Shown piece by piece: positions 1 through 9,073 of a stretch of DNA of 64,000 nucleotides. Source of the stretch: Dyella_B nitratireducens (GTDB taxonomy: Bacteria; Pseudomonadota; Gammaproteobacteria; Xanthomonadales; Rhodanobacteraceae); contig NZ_CP064032.1 of assembly GCF_049532905.1 (NCBI RefSeq), positions 186,001 through 250,000 on the forward strand, given 5' to 3'. The translations under genes were made by a program, and so were the position numbers. The notes under the pieces were generated by a model. That model worked only from the letters and a program-made list of their open reading frames with translations, made no database searches and was not told where the DNA came from. Position 1 is the first letter of the stretch. Each line of letters begins with the position of its first letter.

Positions 1-37
1 CCAATTGTAAATGATGACGAAGAAAACGAAATCTGTA

Positions 38-256
38 TTAAGCATGAGCAAGCATCCTTGTTCTCGCACTCATGGCTATGCTCGGGTTTGAGTCGCGAGA
101 AAAGCTTGGCGTCAGCATCTTTTCAAAAGAGAGATATTGAATTTCAGCTTTCATTGGAACGACGAATGCGCGATCAGTAGTGGCCAATCCATCTTTAGGC
201 GCGCAGGTTTGTCTTGAGCTTGAGATGGCGTTCCGGTCGTCGGCAGAGTGATTCAT
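38..256 (-). CDS. small ORF overlapping virB5 stop, doubtful
   Basis: A 72-residue reading frame whose ATG overlaps the virB5 stop in an ATGA arrangement, so it could be translationally coupled as the next gene of the secretion operon. In the Xanthomonas-type operon virB6 follows virB5, but this short polar protein has no membrane segments and is not VirB6. No recognisable domain. The base composition is more AT-rich than the virB genes upstream, and it may be a chance frame in a virB5-virB6 spacer. The rest of positions 1-252 shows nothing else. Confidence 0.25.
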   Translation of the reverse strand: MNHSADDRNAISSSRQTCAPKDGLATTDRAFVVPMKAEIQYLSFEKMLTPSFSRDSNPSIAMSARTRMLAHA

Positions 257-996
257 TTCAGCCCCTGGAGCACACCCAGCAATACACCTGTGCTGATCGC
301 GTCGGAGGCGCCGTTGCCATTGAGGGCGGCACGGCCGAGTACAGCCTGTTGTGCCTGCAGGTTGCGGATGATGGCATCCTTGGCATCCATCTGCGTACGC
401 CAGTTGGCCATATCGGTGGTGAGTGCATTGCTGTAGGACTGCGCGTGGGCGGCGATGCGGCCGGAGTCCGCAATGCTCTTGATATTTCCGATGATGCCGG
501 CAATTTCCGTGAAGAAATTGCTTTGCTGCTCTACGTTCTTGAGCATCTCTACGGTCAGGTTGTACTTATCGATTTGAGTGGCAACGATCTGTGCGCAGAT
601 TGCTTGCTGGCGTTCCTGGATGGATGATGAGCTGGAGAACAGGGCGTCCAAGGCGCTGCCGATAAGGCCGCCCGATGTGGTCTTGCAATTCATTCGGATG
701 AGGTCGTTACGCTGGCTGTCGCTGATGGATTGCAAGGCCGGGCTGCTGAAACCGGGAGAAAGGTTGCGCAGGCCGTCGATGGTACTGACCAACTGGTTGA
801 GCTGGTCTTGCCCCAGTTGCCATAGCTTCTGCATCTGGGCTAACTCCTCGCCTAGGTTGGTTATGCTCTGGGCGATGGCTGAGGGATCGATCACCACCTC
901 AGTCTGTGCGGAGGCGGAGGTGGCAGTGAGGCCGAGAGCCAAGCCCAGGCCGAGGATCAAATCGGTTTGGCGAAGACGAGGGGCAAAACGACACAT
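253..996 (-). CDS. virB5: type IV secretion minor pilin protein VirB5
   Basis: VirB5/TrbJ-type protein of the type IV secretion system, exported and placed at the pilus tip or in the stalk complex. Seen here: an N-terminal hydrophobic signal ending ATSASAQ, then a helical protein with periodic Leu/Gln (residues 30-80 and 140-220), and a conserved-looking Cys pair (MNCKTTSG and AICAQI). I place the start at 996 because AAGGAG lies nine bases upstream; the longer frame to 1020 overlaps the virB4 stop but has no ribosome site. Last clear virB gene before the window edge. VirB5 proteins diverge fast, so identity rests partly on position. Confidence 0.8.
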   Translation of the reverse strand: MCRFAPRLRQTDLILGLGLALGLTATSASAQTEVVIDPSAIAQSITNLGEELAQMQKLWQLGQDQLNQLVSTIDGLRNLSPGFSSPALQSISDSQRNDLIRMNCKTTSGGLIGSALDALFSSSSSIQERQQAICAQIVATQIDKYNLTVEMLKNVEQQSNFFTEIAGIIGNIKSIADSGRIAAHAQSYSNALTTDMANWRTQMDAKDAIIRNLQAQQAVLGRAALNGNGASDAISTGVLLGVLQGLK

Positions 997-1016
997 GAGT
1001 GATTTCTCCTTGTAAT

Positions 1017-3473
1017 TCATTCGGAGCGCTGGGTGTGCGCAGGCATCGCAGCATTCGCTTTGCCGCGCCCCTTACGATGTTCATAAAACGCCGCCAACCA
1101 CTGCTCCGGCCGCAACGCGTCCACCTTCACACCCGCTGCCTGGGCATGTTCTTTAAGCAGCTCATGCAGAATCTGGATGTTGTCGGTGCTGGCCGAGATC
1201 ACCGCCAGCGCATCGTCGAGTCCGTTCAAATCCAGCTGGCACACCGCGGCGGCATGCCCTTGCTTGACGAGGAACTTCCGCGAGCGCTCATCCAGGTTCA
1301 CGACCTCCTGGTATTCGGCTTCGGTGAGCTTTAGCCCTTCGATGTAATCCTCGCGGCTGGCGTTGGGATTGGGCAGCAGGATCATGGTGGCGGTCTGTTC
1401 GATCAGGGCGACAGCGATATCACTGGAAAGTGCGTCTTCCGGGCTTTGCGTGGCGAAGATGCCGAGACCGTTCTGTTTGCGGATGGTTTTCTGTTTGTTC
1501 TTGGCGAAGTCTTTCAGGCCACTGTCGCCTTCCAGCACTTTCCAGAATTCGTCCATCACATAGATCAGCGGGCGGCCGTCGATCAGCGATTCCAGGCGAT
1601 GCAGCAGGTAGTGGATGACCGGTACGCGAATCTGGGCGTTATCCAAAAGGTCGGTGTAGTCGAAGGCCACCATCGGCGTGCGGGAGAGATCGATGGCGTC
1701 GGTGGGATTGTCGAAGACCCAGCCGAGGGCGTTGCCGGCGGTCCATTTGCGCAAGCGTGCGAACAGGCTGTCTTCGCCGAGGTTGGGCAGGCTCTTTTGC
1801 AGGTTGGTGAGGGTACGCAGGTGCGCAGGCGTGTCGAGCACGTTGGTGACGGCGCGGTGAATGTCTTGCTCTTCACCGGCGCTGTAGACGCTTTTGCCAC
1901 CGAGAATCTTCACCAGTTCCATCAGGAACTGGATGTTTTCCTGGTTGGCTTTGCACTGGAATGGATTGAAGCCGGTGGGTTGGCCGTTTTCGATGGCGAA
2001 GTAAGTGCCGCCGCAGGCACGCACGAAAATCTCCGCACCGCGATCCTTGTCGAAGAAGAAAATGGTGGGGCACGGGTCGAACTTCTGCGCCTGGCTGAGC
2101 AGGAAATTGATCAGCGCCGTTTTGCCGGTGCCGGATTTGCCGATCACCAAGCTATTGCCGATGGCTTTTTCGCCAAGGGATTTCTCCGACGGATGTGTGG
2201 CGTGGAAGTTGAAGTAATAAGGCTGGCCGTTGCTGGCCTGCAGTACGGTCACGCAGTCGCCCCAGGGATTGTGAGCGGGTTTGCCGCCGGCGAAGTTGTG
2301 CAGGGGCGACAAGCCGAGGAAGTTGAGTGAGCTGACGTTGGCCAGGCGCGTGCGATAGCGCCAGTTGGCCGGCAGCTGCGCATAGAACGCTGCGGTGGAG
2401 GCGAGGTCTTCTTTTACCGACACGAAGCCGGCGTTGGACAGGGCGGCGCGCGTGGTGGCCAGATGACGCGCGAGCGTGTTCTGGTCGGGTGCGTAGACCG
2501 CGATGGTGAAGTGGTATTCGCCGAGCACAAAGTTGCCGGAGGCGAGTTGGTCCATTGCTTGGTCCAGTTCGATGATTTGGCTGACTGCCTTGTCGCCGGA
2601 CGAAATCATCATGCCCTTGGTGCGCTCCAACGCTTTTAGTGCGTCGTGGCGGCCCATGGGGCTGAAGGAGTGCGTGACCACGTACTCGAAATCCAGATAC
2701 TTCAAATCGTTGAGCACGCCGGGATAGGTGCCTTCGGGATATTCCTTGATATTGAGCAGCGCGCCGAAGTGGTGACGGCCTTCGGGCGTGGTGATCACGA
2801 AATCGCCGCTCTTGCTGGCAAAGCGATGGCGGCTTACCGGCAGATAGGCATACGCGGGTGCCTTGAGCACGGGCACGGGATCATTGATGCGGTTGAGCAG
2901 GTAGCCGAACAAGGCCAGGGTCTCGGAGAAGATCACGCCGTTGCTGCCTTCCACCATGCCTAGCTGGCGGGGCGCATAGTCTTTGAGCGCGGCCTCGACG
3001 TTGTCGGCCAGCTCCATCACCTTGGCGACGGCCTGTGCCTGTTCGGCTTCCAGCTGGGCCAGATCGGCCGATCTGGCGACGAGGCGTTTGCCGGTAACGA
3101 TGGGCCGGTAGAGCATGGTGAGGTACAGCTCGTTCTGCATCAGCGTTTCTTGCGACAGCTTGTTGAAATAGCCGTCGGAGAGCTGCTGGTTGAAGGCTTG
3201 GCGGAAATGCGGTGAATGCGCGATGCGGCTGCGGCGACGTATGTCGTGGCTCCAGAAGGCGACATTGGCGAAGTCCGGTGCACGCAGGGTTTGCAGCAGG
3301 CGGTTGAAGCTGTTGTGGCGGTGCTCCAGCTCCCACTCTTCGCGACCTACGAAAGGCAGGCCCCCCATGCGCCACGTGATGAGGAAGTCGCCGCCCGTGG
3401 TCTTGACCACGTGGGACGAGACGTGGGTGGAGAAGGGAATGAAGTCGCTGATGGGAGCGTCAGGGCTGAACAT
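1017..3473 (-). CDS. virB4: type IV secretion ATPase VirB4
   Basis: The large inner-membrane-associated ATPase that powers pilus assembly and substrate transfer. 818 residues, normal family length. The N-terminal CagE/TrbE/VirB-type region spans about residues 1-400. The Walker A motif GKSGTGKT is near residue 445, and a Walker B-like segment YVMDEFWKVLEG is near residue 636. It lies between virB3 and virB5, as in the Xanthomonas-type operon, and its stop lies 21 bp before the virB5 start chosen here. No clear ribosome site precedes the ATG at 3473. Family assignment is secure. Confidence 0.96.
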   Translation of the reverse strand: MFSPDAPISDFIPFSTHVSSHVVKTTGGDFLITWRMGGLPFVGREEWELEHRHNSFNRLLQTLRAPDFANVAFWSHDIRRRSRIAHSPHFRQAFNQQLSDGYFNKLSQETLMQNELYLTMLYRPIVTGKRLVARSADLAQLEAEQAQAVAKVMELADNVEAALKDYAPRQLGMVEGSNGVIFSETLALFGYLLNRINDPVPVLKAPAYAYLPVSRHRFASKSGDFVITTPEGRHHFGALLNIKEYPEGTYPGVLNDLKYLDFEYVVTHSFSPMGRHDALKALERTKGMMISSGDKAVSQIIELDQAMDQLASGNFVLGEYHFTIAVYAPDQNTLARHLATTRAALSNAGFVSVKEDLASTAAFYAQLPANWRYRTRLANVSSLNFLGLSPLHNFAGGKPAHNPWGDCVTVLQASNGQPYYFNFHATHPSEKSLGEKAIGNSLVIGKSGTGKTALINFLLSQAQKFDPCPTIFFFDKDRGAEIFVRACGGTYFAIENGQPTGFNPFQCKANQENIQFLMELVKILGGKSVYSAGEEQDIHRAVTNVLDTPAHLRTLTNLQKSLPNLGEDSLFARLRKWTAGNALGWVFDNPTDAIDLSRTPMVAFDYTDLLDNAQIRVPVIHYLLHRLESLIDGRPLIYVMDEFWKVLEGDSGLKDFAKNKQKTIRKQNGLGIFATQSPEDALSSDIAVALIEQTATMILLPNPNASREDYIEGLKLTEAEYQEVVNLDERSRKFLVKQGHAAAVCQLDLNGLDDALAVISASTDNIQILHELLKEHAQAAGVKVDALRPEQWLAAFYEHRKGRGKANAAMPAHTQRSE

Positions 3474-3515
3474 GCATGTGATCGTGTAAGGGCCGCCGTA
3501 AGGGCGGCCGTGGTG

Positions 3516-3821
3516 TCAGGGTTTTGGCTTGTGTCCGCGGTAACTGTTGGGCGTGAAAACCCACTCGTCACCGTGCTGCTTGAGGTTGCGTACGCGGGTG
3601 CGAAACTGCAGGCGCAGCCCGAACAGCCGGAAGATCATTTCGTCGCGTTTGGCCATCTGCCGCATCACGAAGATGACGGGCGGCAACAGCAGCAGGAACA
3701 GCAGGTTGAAGTACATCGACAGCAACAAGCAGGTGCCCACGCCGAGGATGAACGGTATGTACGGCACGCCCATGAACATGGGCGGGCGCGTACAGCCGCG
3801 GAATAGGGCGTTCTTGTGCAT
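3516..3821 (-). CDS. virB3: type IV secretion inner-membrane protein VirB3
   Basis: Short (101 residues) inner-membrane subunit that works with VirB4 and VirB6 in the secretion channel. A hydrophobic stretch at about residues 15-55 (FMGVPYIPFIL... and LLFLLLLPPVIFVM) gives one or two membrane segments, followed by a basic tail containing the RLFGLRL segment typical of VirB3. It starts three bases after the virB2 stop, implying translational coupling, and is followed by virB4. Length and position fit the family. Confidence 0.88.
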   Translation of the reverse strand: MHKNALFRGCTRPPMFMGVPYIPFILGVGTCLLLSMYFNLLFLLLLPPVIFVMRQMAKRDEMIFRLFGLRLQFRTRVRNLKQHGDEWVFTPNSYRGHKPKP

Positions 3822-3824
3822 GCG

Positions 3825-4232
3825 TCAGACCAGCGGTAACACCGCGTAGACCACTGCGGCGACATGATCGAAGCCGTGCGGAATGAGGCCGGTAGTGGCC
3901 TGGCATTGCGAGGAGCCGGCGGAGCCGGAGAGGAACAGCTTGGCAATCTGGCTGGCTGCACCGATGAGGATGGCGCCGATCAGCACGGGCGTCACCTCGG
4001 CGATGCGTGCATGGCTGAAGGCCACTTTGTAGCCAGAGAACATGACCGCGATCGTGACCACCACGATCGAGATGGCGTTGAGCACCGTGTTGATGTTGCT
4101 GAAAAAGCCGCAGGTGGTCTGGGTGAGTTCGCTGGCATCTTGCGCGAAACCCATGCTGGGCAGAACCAGCGATGCGGCCAGCACGAGCAACGTCAGTGAA
4201 TGGATGCGGGACAAGCGATTCCTTGAAATCAT
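3825..4232 (-). CDS. virB2: type IV secretion major pilin VirB2
   Basis: Pilin precursor, 135 residues from the chosen start. A long signal peptide ends near MGFAQDAS, followed by two hydrophobic helices (AISIVVVTIAVMFSGYKVAF and TPVLIGAILIGAASQIAKLF) with a short polar turn, which is the VirB2 hairpin topology. I chose the ATG at 4232 because AAAGGAAA lies directly upstream; a longer frame begins at 4307 without such a site. It has a Cys in the mature N-terminus and another near the C-terminus (SSQCQATTG), which could form a disulfide. Lies between virB1 and virB3. Confidence 0.9.
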   Translation of the reverse strand: MISRNRLSRIHSLTLLVLAASLVLPSMGFAQDASELTQTTCGFFSNINTVLNAISIVVVTIAVMFSGYKVAFSHARIAEVTPVLIGAILIGAASQIAKLFLSGSAGSSQCQATTGLIPHGFDHVAAVVYAVLPLV

Positions 4233-4303
4233 GGGTTGGTTTCCTTTCGTTGGGTGGATGCGCACGGATGCGCTATGCGTCATGTCCATAGACATGCATG
4301 AAC

Positions 4304-5134
4304 TCAAAATACGAAGGCATCGTCTTTCCCCATCTGCTGCAGATCGGTTGGATCCGCGTCCGATTTGATAGTTGGGGATGATGTCGCGTTGCCTGCTTCG
4401 GTACTGTGGGCATCTGCTGGCAGTGGTGTAGTCGGATCACCGGGGCTGTGTACGATCGGCACAAAGACATCCGACGCTGACGGTTGCACTGACGTGGGTG
4501 TCGCAGTCACGGCATCTGTCGGTGAAGTGGCTTGGAGTTGCGGCGTGTTGGTTGCGGTGTCCAGGGCCACGCTGCGCAACGTAACGCGATACGAAGGGCT
4601 TTCCTTGAGCACCATCGGCTGTTTGATCGATGGGTCGGTGTTGTTCGTTCCACCCGTTGTGTTGGTCAATGGAATGGGGCTGGCTTGTGCAACTTGCAGG
4701 CTACGGCCGATGGATTCGTAGACCTTCTGCACATAGCCATCGCGGAAGCCGGTGACGAAGTTGCCGGAGTAGTAACAGCTGAACGCCTTGCCCCAATTTT
4801 GGCCTGCGCTGACGTAGCAATCGGCAAGGATGCGCGAACCCACGGCGAGGTTGAGGCAGGCGTCGAAGGCTTTTTCGTAGGTATCGAGACCGTATTTGGC
4901 GAGATTGGCGCGATTGATTTGCGCCACGCCCACGGAGTAGTTGTAGCCCTCGGCTTCGAGCATGTTTGCCGTGGCGATCGCTTCGGCGAGGTTTTCCGGT
5001 TGGCGTTGTAACTGGCCGTTGACCACGCCGATGGCATAAGGGTTGTGACTGGACTCGATGCTTGCCAGATGGCGCATCACATCCGGCGATACGGCCAGGT
5101 TGGGGCAGGTCATCAGTTCCAATCCGGGAAGCAT
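4304..5134 (-). CDS. virB1: lytic transglycosylase VirB1
   Basis: Specialised peptidoglycan-cleaving enzyme that opens the cell wall for the secretion channel. The SLT-type domain covers residues 15-165: the catalytic Glu27 sits in the motif IESSHNPYAIG, followed by YSVGVAQIN and the later NLAVGSRILADCY and FSCYYSGN segments. The remaining 110 residues are a Pro/Thr/Ser-rich tail, a length seen in Xanthomonas-type VirB1. GGAGGA lies nine bases before the ATG. Followed by virB2 after 71 bp. The region has three Cys in the lysozyme fold that may be oxidised in the periplasm. Confidence 0.93.
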   Translation of the reverse strand: MLPGLELMTCPNLAVSPDVMRHLASIESSHNPYAIGVVNGQLQRQPENLAEAIATANMLEAEGYNYSVGVAQINRANLAKYGLDTYEKAFDACLNLAVGSRILADCYVSAGQNWGKAFSCYYSGNFVTGFRDGYVQKVYESIGRSLQVAQASPIPLTNTTGGTNNTDPSIKQPMVLKESPSYRVTLRSVALDTATNTPQLQATSPTDAVTATPTSVQPSASDVFVPIVHSPGDPTTPLPADAHSTEAGNATSSPTIKSDADPTDLQQMGKDDAFVF

Positions 5135-5158
5135 GGGTGTGTCCTCCGATGTACCAGG

Positions 5159-6187
5159 TCAATGGCTACGTGCCAGATCGAAATCGATGCCGGTGATATA
5201 GCGGCGGCCGGCGTGCGCCTTGATATGCACGATGATGTCGATGGTCATCTTCAAGAGTTGCTTGATGGTGGCGAATTCCAGCCCCGCGCCCTCGACGGAA
5301 GCCTTCACCATCAACGCCAGCTGATCCCAGGTCTGCTCGGTGCTGCCCGCGTGGCAGCTGGTGATGGAGCCGGGATGGCCCGATGCGCAATTGCGGATGA
5401 AATAGAACGATTCGTCGCCGCGCAGCTCCGCCAGAATGATGCGGTCCGGCTTCATGCGCAGACAGGCTTCCATGCAGCTCTTGGCGGTGACGTTGCTCGT
5501 GCTTTGTCCCCCTTTGGAGTACAGCAAGTGCACCACATTGGGCTGGGGAATGAACAGCTCGCGCGCGTCTTCGATAGTGACCAGACGTTCTTCTGTCGGG
5601 ATGTGATGCACCAGCGATTTCATGAATGTGGTTTTGCCGCTGCCAGTGGCACCGGAGACGACGATGTTTTTCTTGTGCAGTACCGCCTGCTTGAAGAATT
5701 CCGCGTAGTTGCGCTCCGCGCGCAGTTGCAGCAGTTGCTTGTCGTGCTCGGAAAGCTGCCGCCCTTCTTCCAGCACATGATCGAAGAAGCCATCCTGCTG
5801 GTATTGATCGAGCGTCATGGTGTGCTTGGCGGGCAAACGGATGGTGATGGAGACGGTTTCCGCCGCGCAGGCGGGTGGAATCACGAACTGCGCTCGCTGG
5901 CCAGTGGGGAAGGTGAGCGAAACTGCCGGATCGGTATCGGTGATGCGCTGCCCGGTGTTGCTTTCGTTGACGACCGCCGTGCAGAACTGGCGTGCACGCT
6001 CGAACGTCAGTGTAGGCACTTCCATCCGCTGCCAGCCGTTGCGCGTTTCCAGGTACAGCTCGCCAGGACGATTGATGCAGATTTCGGTGACGTCAGGCGA
6101 GGTCATGAATTCACGTATGCCCAAAACCTCGTATTGGTATTGGAGAAAATCGTGCGATACCTGGGCAATATCCGTTGTCGCGTCCAT
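5159..6187 (-). CDS. virB11: type IV secretion ATPase VirB11
   Basis: Hexameric traffic ATPase on the cytoplasmic face. 342 residues. The N-terminal domain with the RPGELYLE segment is followed by the RecA-like domain: Walker A GATGSGKTT near residue 180, an Asp box ERLVTIEDARELF, Walker B-like RIILAELRGDE, and the His box TSCHAGS. AAGGATTG lies about ten bases upstream of the ATG. It sits 26 bp after virB10 and 24 bp before virB1, the Xanthomonas-type order. All catalytic motifs are intact. Confidence 0.96.
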   Translation of the reverse strand: MDATTDIAQVSHDFLQYQYEVLGIREFMTSPDVTEICINRPGELYLETRNGWQRMEVPTLTFERARQFCTAVVNESNTGQRITDTDPAVSLTFPTGQRAQFVIPPACAAETVSITIRLPAKHTMTLDQYQQDGFFDHVLEEGRQLSEHDKQLLQLRAERNYAEFFKQAVLHKKNIVVSGATGSGKTTFMKSLVHHIPTEERLVTIEDARELFIPQPNVVHLLYSKGGQSTSNVTAKSCMEACLRMKPDRIILAELRGDESFYFIRNCASGHPGSITSCHAGSTEQTWDQLALMVKASVEGAGLEFATIKQLLKMTIDIIVHIKAHAGRRYITGIDFDLARSH

Positions 6188-6213
6188 GTGCGATCAATCC
6201 TTGTGTCACTTGT

Positions 6214-7353
6214 CTAAAAACGTGCGACCACGCCACTGAAATCCACGTCCTTGGCGACGTAGACGTTGACGATGGTGCCTTGGTTGATGGTGACGGTAGC
6301 GGGACGATTGGCCGACTTGCGTACGGCCTGGTCGGCAAGCTGTTGCAAGGTCTGCGCGGTGTTGCTTTGGAACGGCGTCTGCACCACCACGCCATTGGAA
6401 ATGCTGGCGGTGTTGGGGCCATGTTTGGCAGCCTCATACGAGAACGCGTCGCTGAGCAGGCTGACCAACAGGGCAGAACTGATGCGGCTGGCCCAATGCT
6501 CGTCAAGGTGCCCGGGATGGCCGGCGCCGCCCAGTTCATCCACGCCAGGGCTGGCCATGTTCACGTCGATGCCGTTGGGCGTGATGATGCGATCCCAGAT
6601 CACCACCATGCGGTTGCCCTGTGGGCCGCTTTCGTACTTGCCAAGTACCTTGGAGCCCTTGGGCAGCAACAGGCGGCGGCCGGTAAAGGAATACACCGGC
6701 TCGGTGACGATGCATGAGGTGAAGCCGGGAATGTCGCTGATGATGCGTGTTTCCAGCACGCACCGGATGTAGGTGCCGCGCGTCATCAGGGTTTCGGGGT
6801 TGGTTAGCGGCTGCGCGCTGGTTGGCGTATCCGGCACGATGTGCGCTGACGAATTGCCGGGCACACTAAGATGGGTGGCCAGATTCTGCAGGCCGTCACC
6901 GGATGCGCCGCCTGCTGCGCTCGCATCCTGCATGCGCCGTTCAAGGAGCGTGAGACCTTGTCGTGCCGGGACTTGCGACAGTACCGGTACCGATGGCTTG
7001 TTGATCAGGCCGATCGGTGGCGTGGCGGGCGATGAAGGTGCCGCAGTGGGGGCTGGCGGCGGAGGCGCCAATGTATGAGGTGCTTCCGGCACCACGACCG
7101 TTTCCGCTTTGGGCTTGGCCTCGGGTTTATGTCCCATGCTGTTCTTGAGGAATGTGATGCCGAACAACACCAGCATCGCTGCCATCAAACCCATGAAGAT
7201 CATTGCGCGTTTGTTGAGGCGCGCCATGTCGTGTGACTTCAGGACGGGCGTGCCGGCATCCAGGTCGGGCGCAGGGGTGTGCAGATAGCGGTTGCTATAG
7301 GCGTTGCTGTCTTGTGCTTGTTGGTTGGAATTGTTGGGGATATGCGCGCTCAC
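6214..7353 (-). CDS. virB10: type IV secretion core protein VirB10
   Basis: Energy-sensing scaffold that spans both membranes. 379 residues: a cytoplasmic N-terminus, a single membrane helix at about residues 50-68, a Pro-rich linker (residues 95-125, APPPPAPTAAPSSPA), then the TrbI/VirB10 beta-barrel domain containing RGTYIRCVLETRIISD and the outer-membrane antenna region (ISSALLVSLLSDAFSYEA). The start overlaps the virB9 stop by four bases (ATGA). Length matches the X-T4SS VirB10 closely. Confidence 0.96.
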   Translation of the reverse strand: MSAHIPNNSNQQAQDSNAYSNRYLHTPAPDLDAGTPVLKSHDMARLNKRAMIFMGLMAAMLVLFGITFLKNSMGHKPEAKPKAETVVVPEAPHTLAPPPPAPTAAPSSPATPPIGLINKPSVPVLSQVPARQGLTLLERRMQDASAAGGASGDGLQNLATHLSVPGNSSAHIVPDTPTSAQPLTNPETLMTRGTYIRCVLETRIISDIPGFTSCIVTEPVYSFTGRRLLLPKGSKVLGKYESGPQGNRMVVIWDRIITPNGIDVNMASPGVDELGGAGHPGHLDEHWASRISSALLVSLLSDAFSYEAAKHGPNTASISNGVVVQTPFQSNTAQTLQQLADQAVRKSANRPATVTINQGTIVNVYVAKDVDFSGVVARF

Positions 7354-8114
7354 GGGGCGTTCCTTCTCAAGCCGACCACATCGTCGCCATGTCGAACGAC
7401 CAAGTAGGGATAGGTGCCGTGCACGATGATGGTGTTGCCTTCGACGGTGGTGTTAACCAGCGCATCCTGCCCATGAGCGGTTTCGCGCATGTAGACAGCG
7501 GGAAAATTGCCGCTGGGAAATTGCTTCAAATCGCTCAGCTTGATATAGGTGAACTGGCCATCGTCATACACGTAGACGGGCACCAGCCACGGTGTCTTGT
7601 CATTGCGCACAGCGTAGTCGTAGTGGAAGTTGTAATCGCGGCCCTTGACCAGGGACACGTCGAGCTCCGGTGTTTTATCCAGCTTGGTTACCTGATCGGA
7701 GAAGCTGGCATTGGCCGGATATGTGAAGCTGATCTTGTATTGCACGCCTTCACGCTTGGCCTGATCCAGCGTTTTCCAATCGGTGGCGACCACCTTCAAT
7801 TCGAAGATGTAGGAGTGGGTGGCGGTGCGGATCAGCATGTTGGTATCCACGTCGACGTTCTTGGGCCTGAGATAAAACACGTTTTCGCGGCGCGTCAGAT
7901 CCCAGCCGTTGCTGAAGCCGGTACTGAAATCGAGAATCTTTTCGTGTGGGCTCAGCTCGATCTGCGTGGTGATGCCAAGTCCGGCGCGAACGGGATAGAT
8001 CGCGTCGGACTTGTATTCGTACTGCTGTACCACCTGGGCAGATGCAGGCGTGGTGAGTGCCATGCAGGCGAGGCTCAACATGACCGGCAAGATGTTTCGG
8101 ATCGACATGTTCAT
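7350..8114 (-). CDS. virB9: type IV secretion core protein VirB9
   Basis: Outer-membrane core-complex subunit. 254 residues with a cleavable signal peptide ending TTPASA, an N-terminal beta-rich domain (residues 27-150) and the C-terminal VirB9/CagX domain with NFHYDYAVRNDK and FTYIKLSDLKQFPSGNFPAV. Overlaps virB8 upstream and virB10 downstream by four bases each, so the three genes are translationally coupled. Together with VirB7 and VirB10 it would form the ring in the outer membrane. Confidence 0.95.
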   Translation of the reverse strand: MNMSIRNILPVMLSLACMALTTPASAQVVQQYEYKSDAIYPVRAGLGITTQIELSPHEKILDFSTGFSNGWDLTRRENVFYLRPKNVDVDTNMLIRTATHSYIFELKVVATDWKTLDQAKREGVQYKISFTYPANASFSDQVTKLDKTPELDVSLVKGRDYNFHYDYAVRNDKTPWLVPVYVYDDGQFTYIKLSDLKQFPSGNFPAVYMRETAHGQDALVNTTVEGNTIIVHGTYPYLVVRHGDDVVGLRRNAP

Positions 8115-9016
8115 CGGGCGCCGATTTCCTGGAGGGTTCGATTGGCCTTGGGGCTGATGGATTGCGTCTGTGCAGGGCTCGGTGAAGGAACTGGCGCAGG
8201 TGTGTTGCCGGAAGGATCAGGCGTGGTGTTCTCTTCAGTGGGAACCGGCAATGCGGCGGGCTGCGCGTTGGTTGGAGTGCTCGGCGGCGGGCGCGTGTCG
8301 TAATCATCGTCCACGCGGTAATGGGTGACCTGGAAGCCGAGCGGGTTCTCGACGCGGTATTGATCATTCATTTGCAGATCTGGCTTATAGGTGAAAACCA
8401 GGGTCGCGATCTTGCTGTCCAGCGGTTGGGTAGCGCCGCTGCTGTTGTTGAACAGCAGGCGCTGGAATCGCACCGTGGCACTTTTTGGCGTTTGGTTGGG
8501 TGTGCTGTCGTTCAGGACGATGCTGAGGATTTTTATGCGTATCGATTGGTTCTTGCCGTACATGGCAAGTGGACCTTCCGTGTTGGTCTGCGATAGCCAG
8601 TTGCGATATGCCGCCGCGACGTCCGGCGCGGCCATGGTGAGTACGGTGGGCCAATCGCGCATGCTAATGGTGCCCCAGTCGTAGGATTCGCGCGCCAACA
8701 CGAAGTGCGCCACGTTGCTGCGATTGATGGCTTCGCTGGTGGTGATCTGACGATGCGCGAAGTCGCCGGTAAGGCGCGCTACCGAACTGGTGCCAGTATA
8801 GGCATCGGCCATGACGACGTAAGGCACCTTTTCCTTGAGCGGCAGCAAATAGAAATAGCCGCCTAAAAGAATCAGTGACAGCACGATCGAAACCGCGGCG
8901 ATGAGCCATGCGCGTCGTTCACTGCGCTTGGCAATGTCGGCAATGGTGACTTCGAAGTTGACGGCAGCGGCTATCGATTTGTCGATATGGGAGCCGCGCG
9001 ATTTTTTGCTTGACAT
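8111..9016 (-). CDS. virB8: type IV secretion inner-membrane protein VirB8
   Basis: Bitopic assembly factor with a short cytoplasmic N-terminus, one membrane helix at about residues 36-57, and a periplasmic NTF2-like VirB8 domain (residues 65-225, with ESYDWGTISMRDWPTV and VENPLGFQVTHYRVD). A long Pro/Thr-rich tail (residues 235-290) is unusual for plasmid VirB8 proteins but fits the Xanthomonas type. It begins 57 bp after virB7 with GCAGGTC ahead of the ATG and overlaps virB9 by four bases. Confidence 0.94.
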   Translation of the reverse strand: MSSKKSRGSHIDKSIAAAVNFEVTIADIAKRSERRAWLIAAVSIVLSLILLGGYFYLLPLKEKVPYVVMADAYTGTSSVARLTGDFAHRQITTSEAINRSNVAHFVLARESYDWGTISMRDWPTVLTMAAPDVAAAYRNWLSQTNTEGPLAMYGKNQSIRIKILSIVLNDSTPNQTPKSATVRFQRLLFNNSSGATQPLDSKIATLVFTYKPDLQMNDQYRVENPLGFQVTHYRVDDDYDTRPPPSTPTNAQPAALPVPTEENTTPDPSGNTPAPVPSPSPAQTQSISPKANRTLQEIGAR

Positions 9017-9073
9017 GGCAAGACCTGCAAAGAGTCGTAACTCAAGTAATCGCTGTTTACGGGGTATTGATCG

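Noticed and set aside
1446..2330. 294-codon plus-strand frame
   Set aside because: Wholly antisense to virB4, whose Walker motifs are certain; high-GC genes commonly leave long shadow frames.
5045..6217. 390-codon plus-strand frame
   Set aside because: Antisense to virB11 and the end of virB1; composition is that of a shadow frame.
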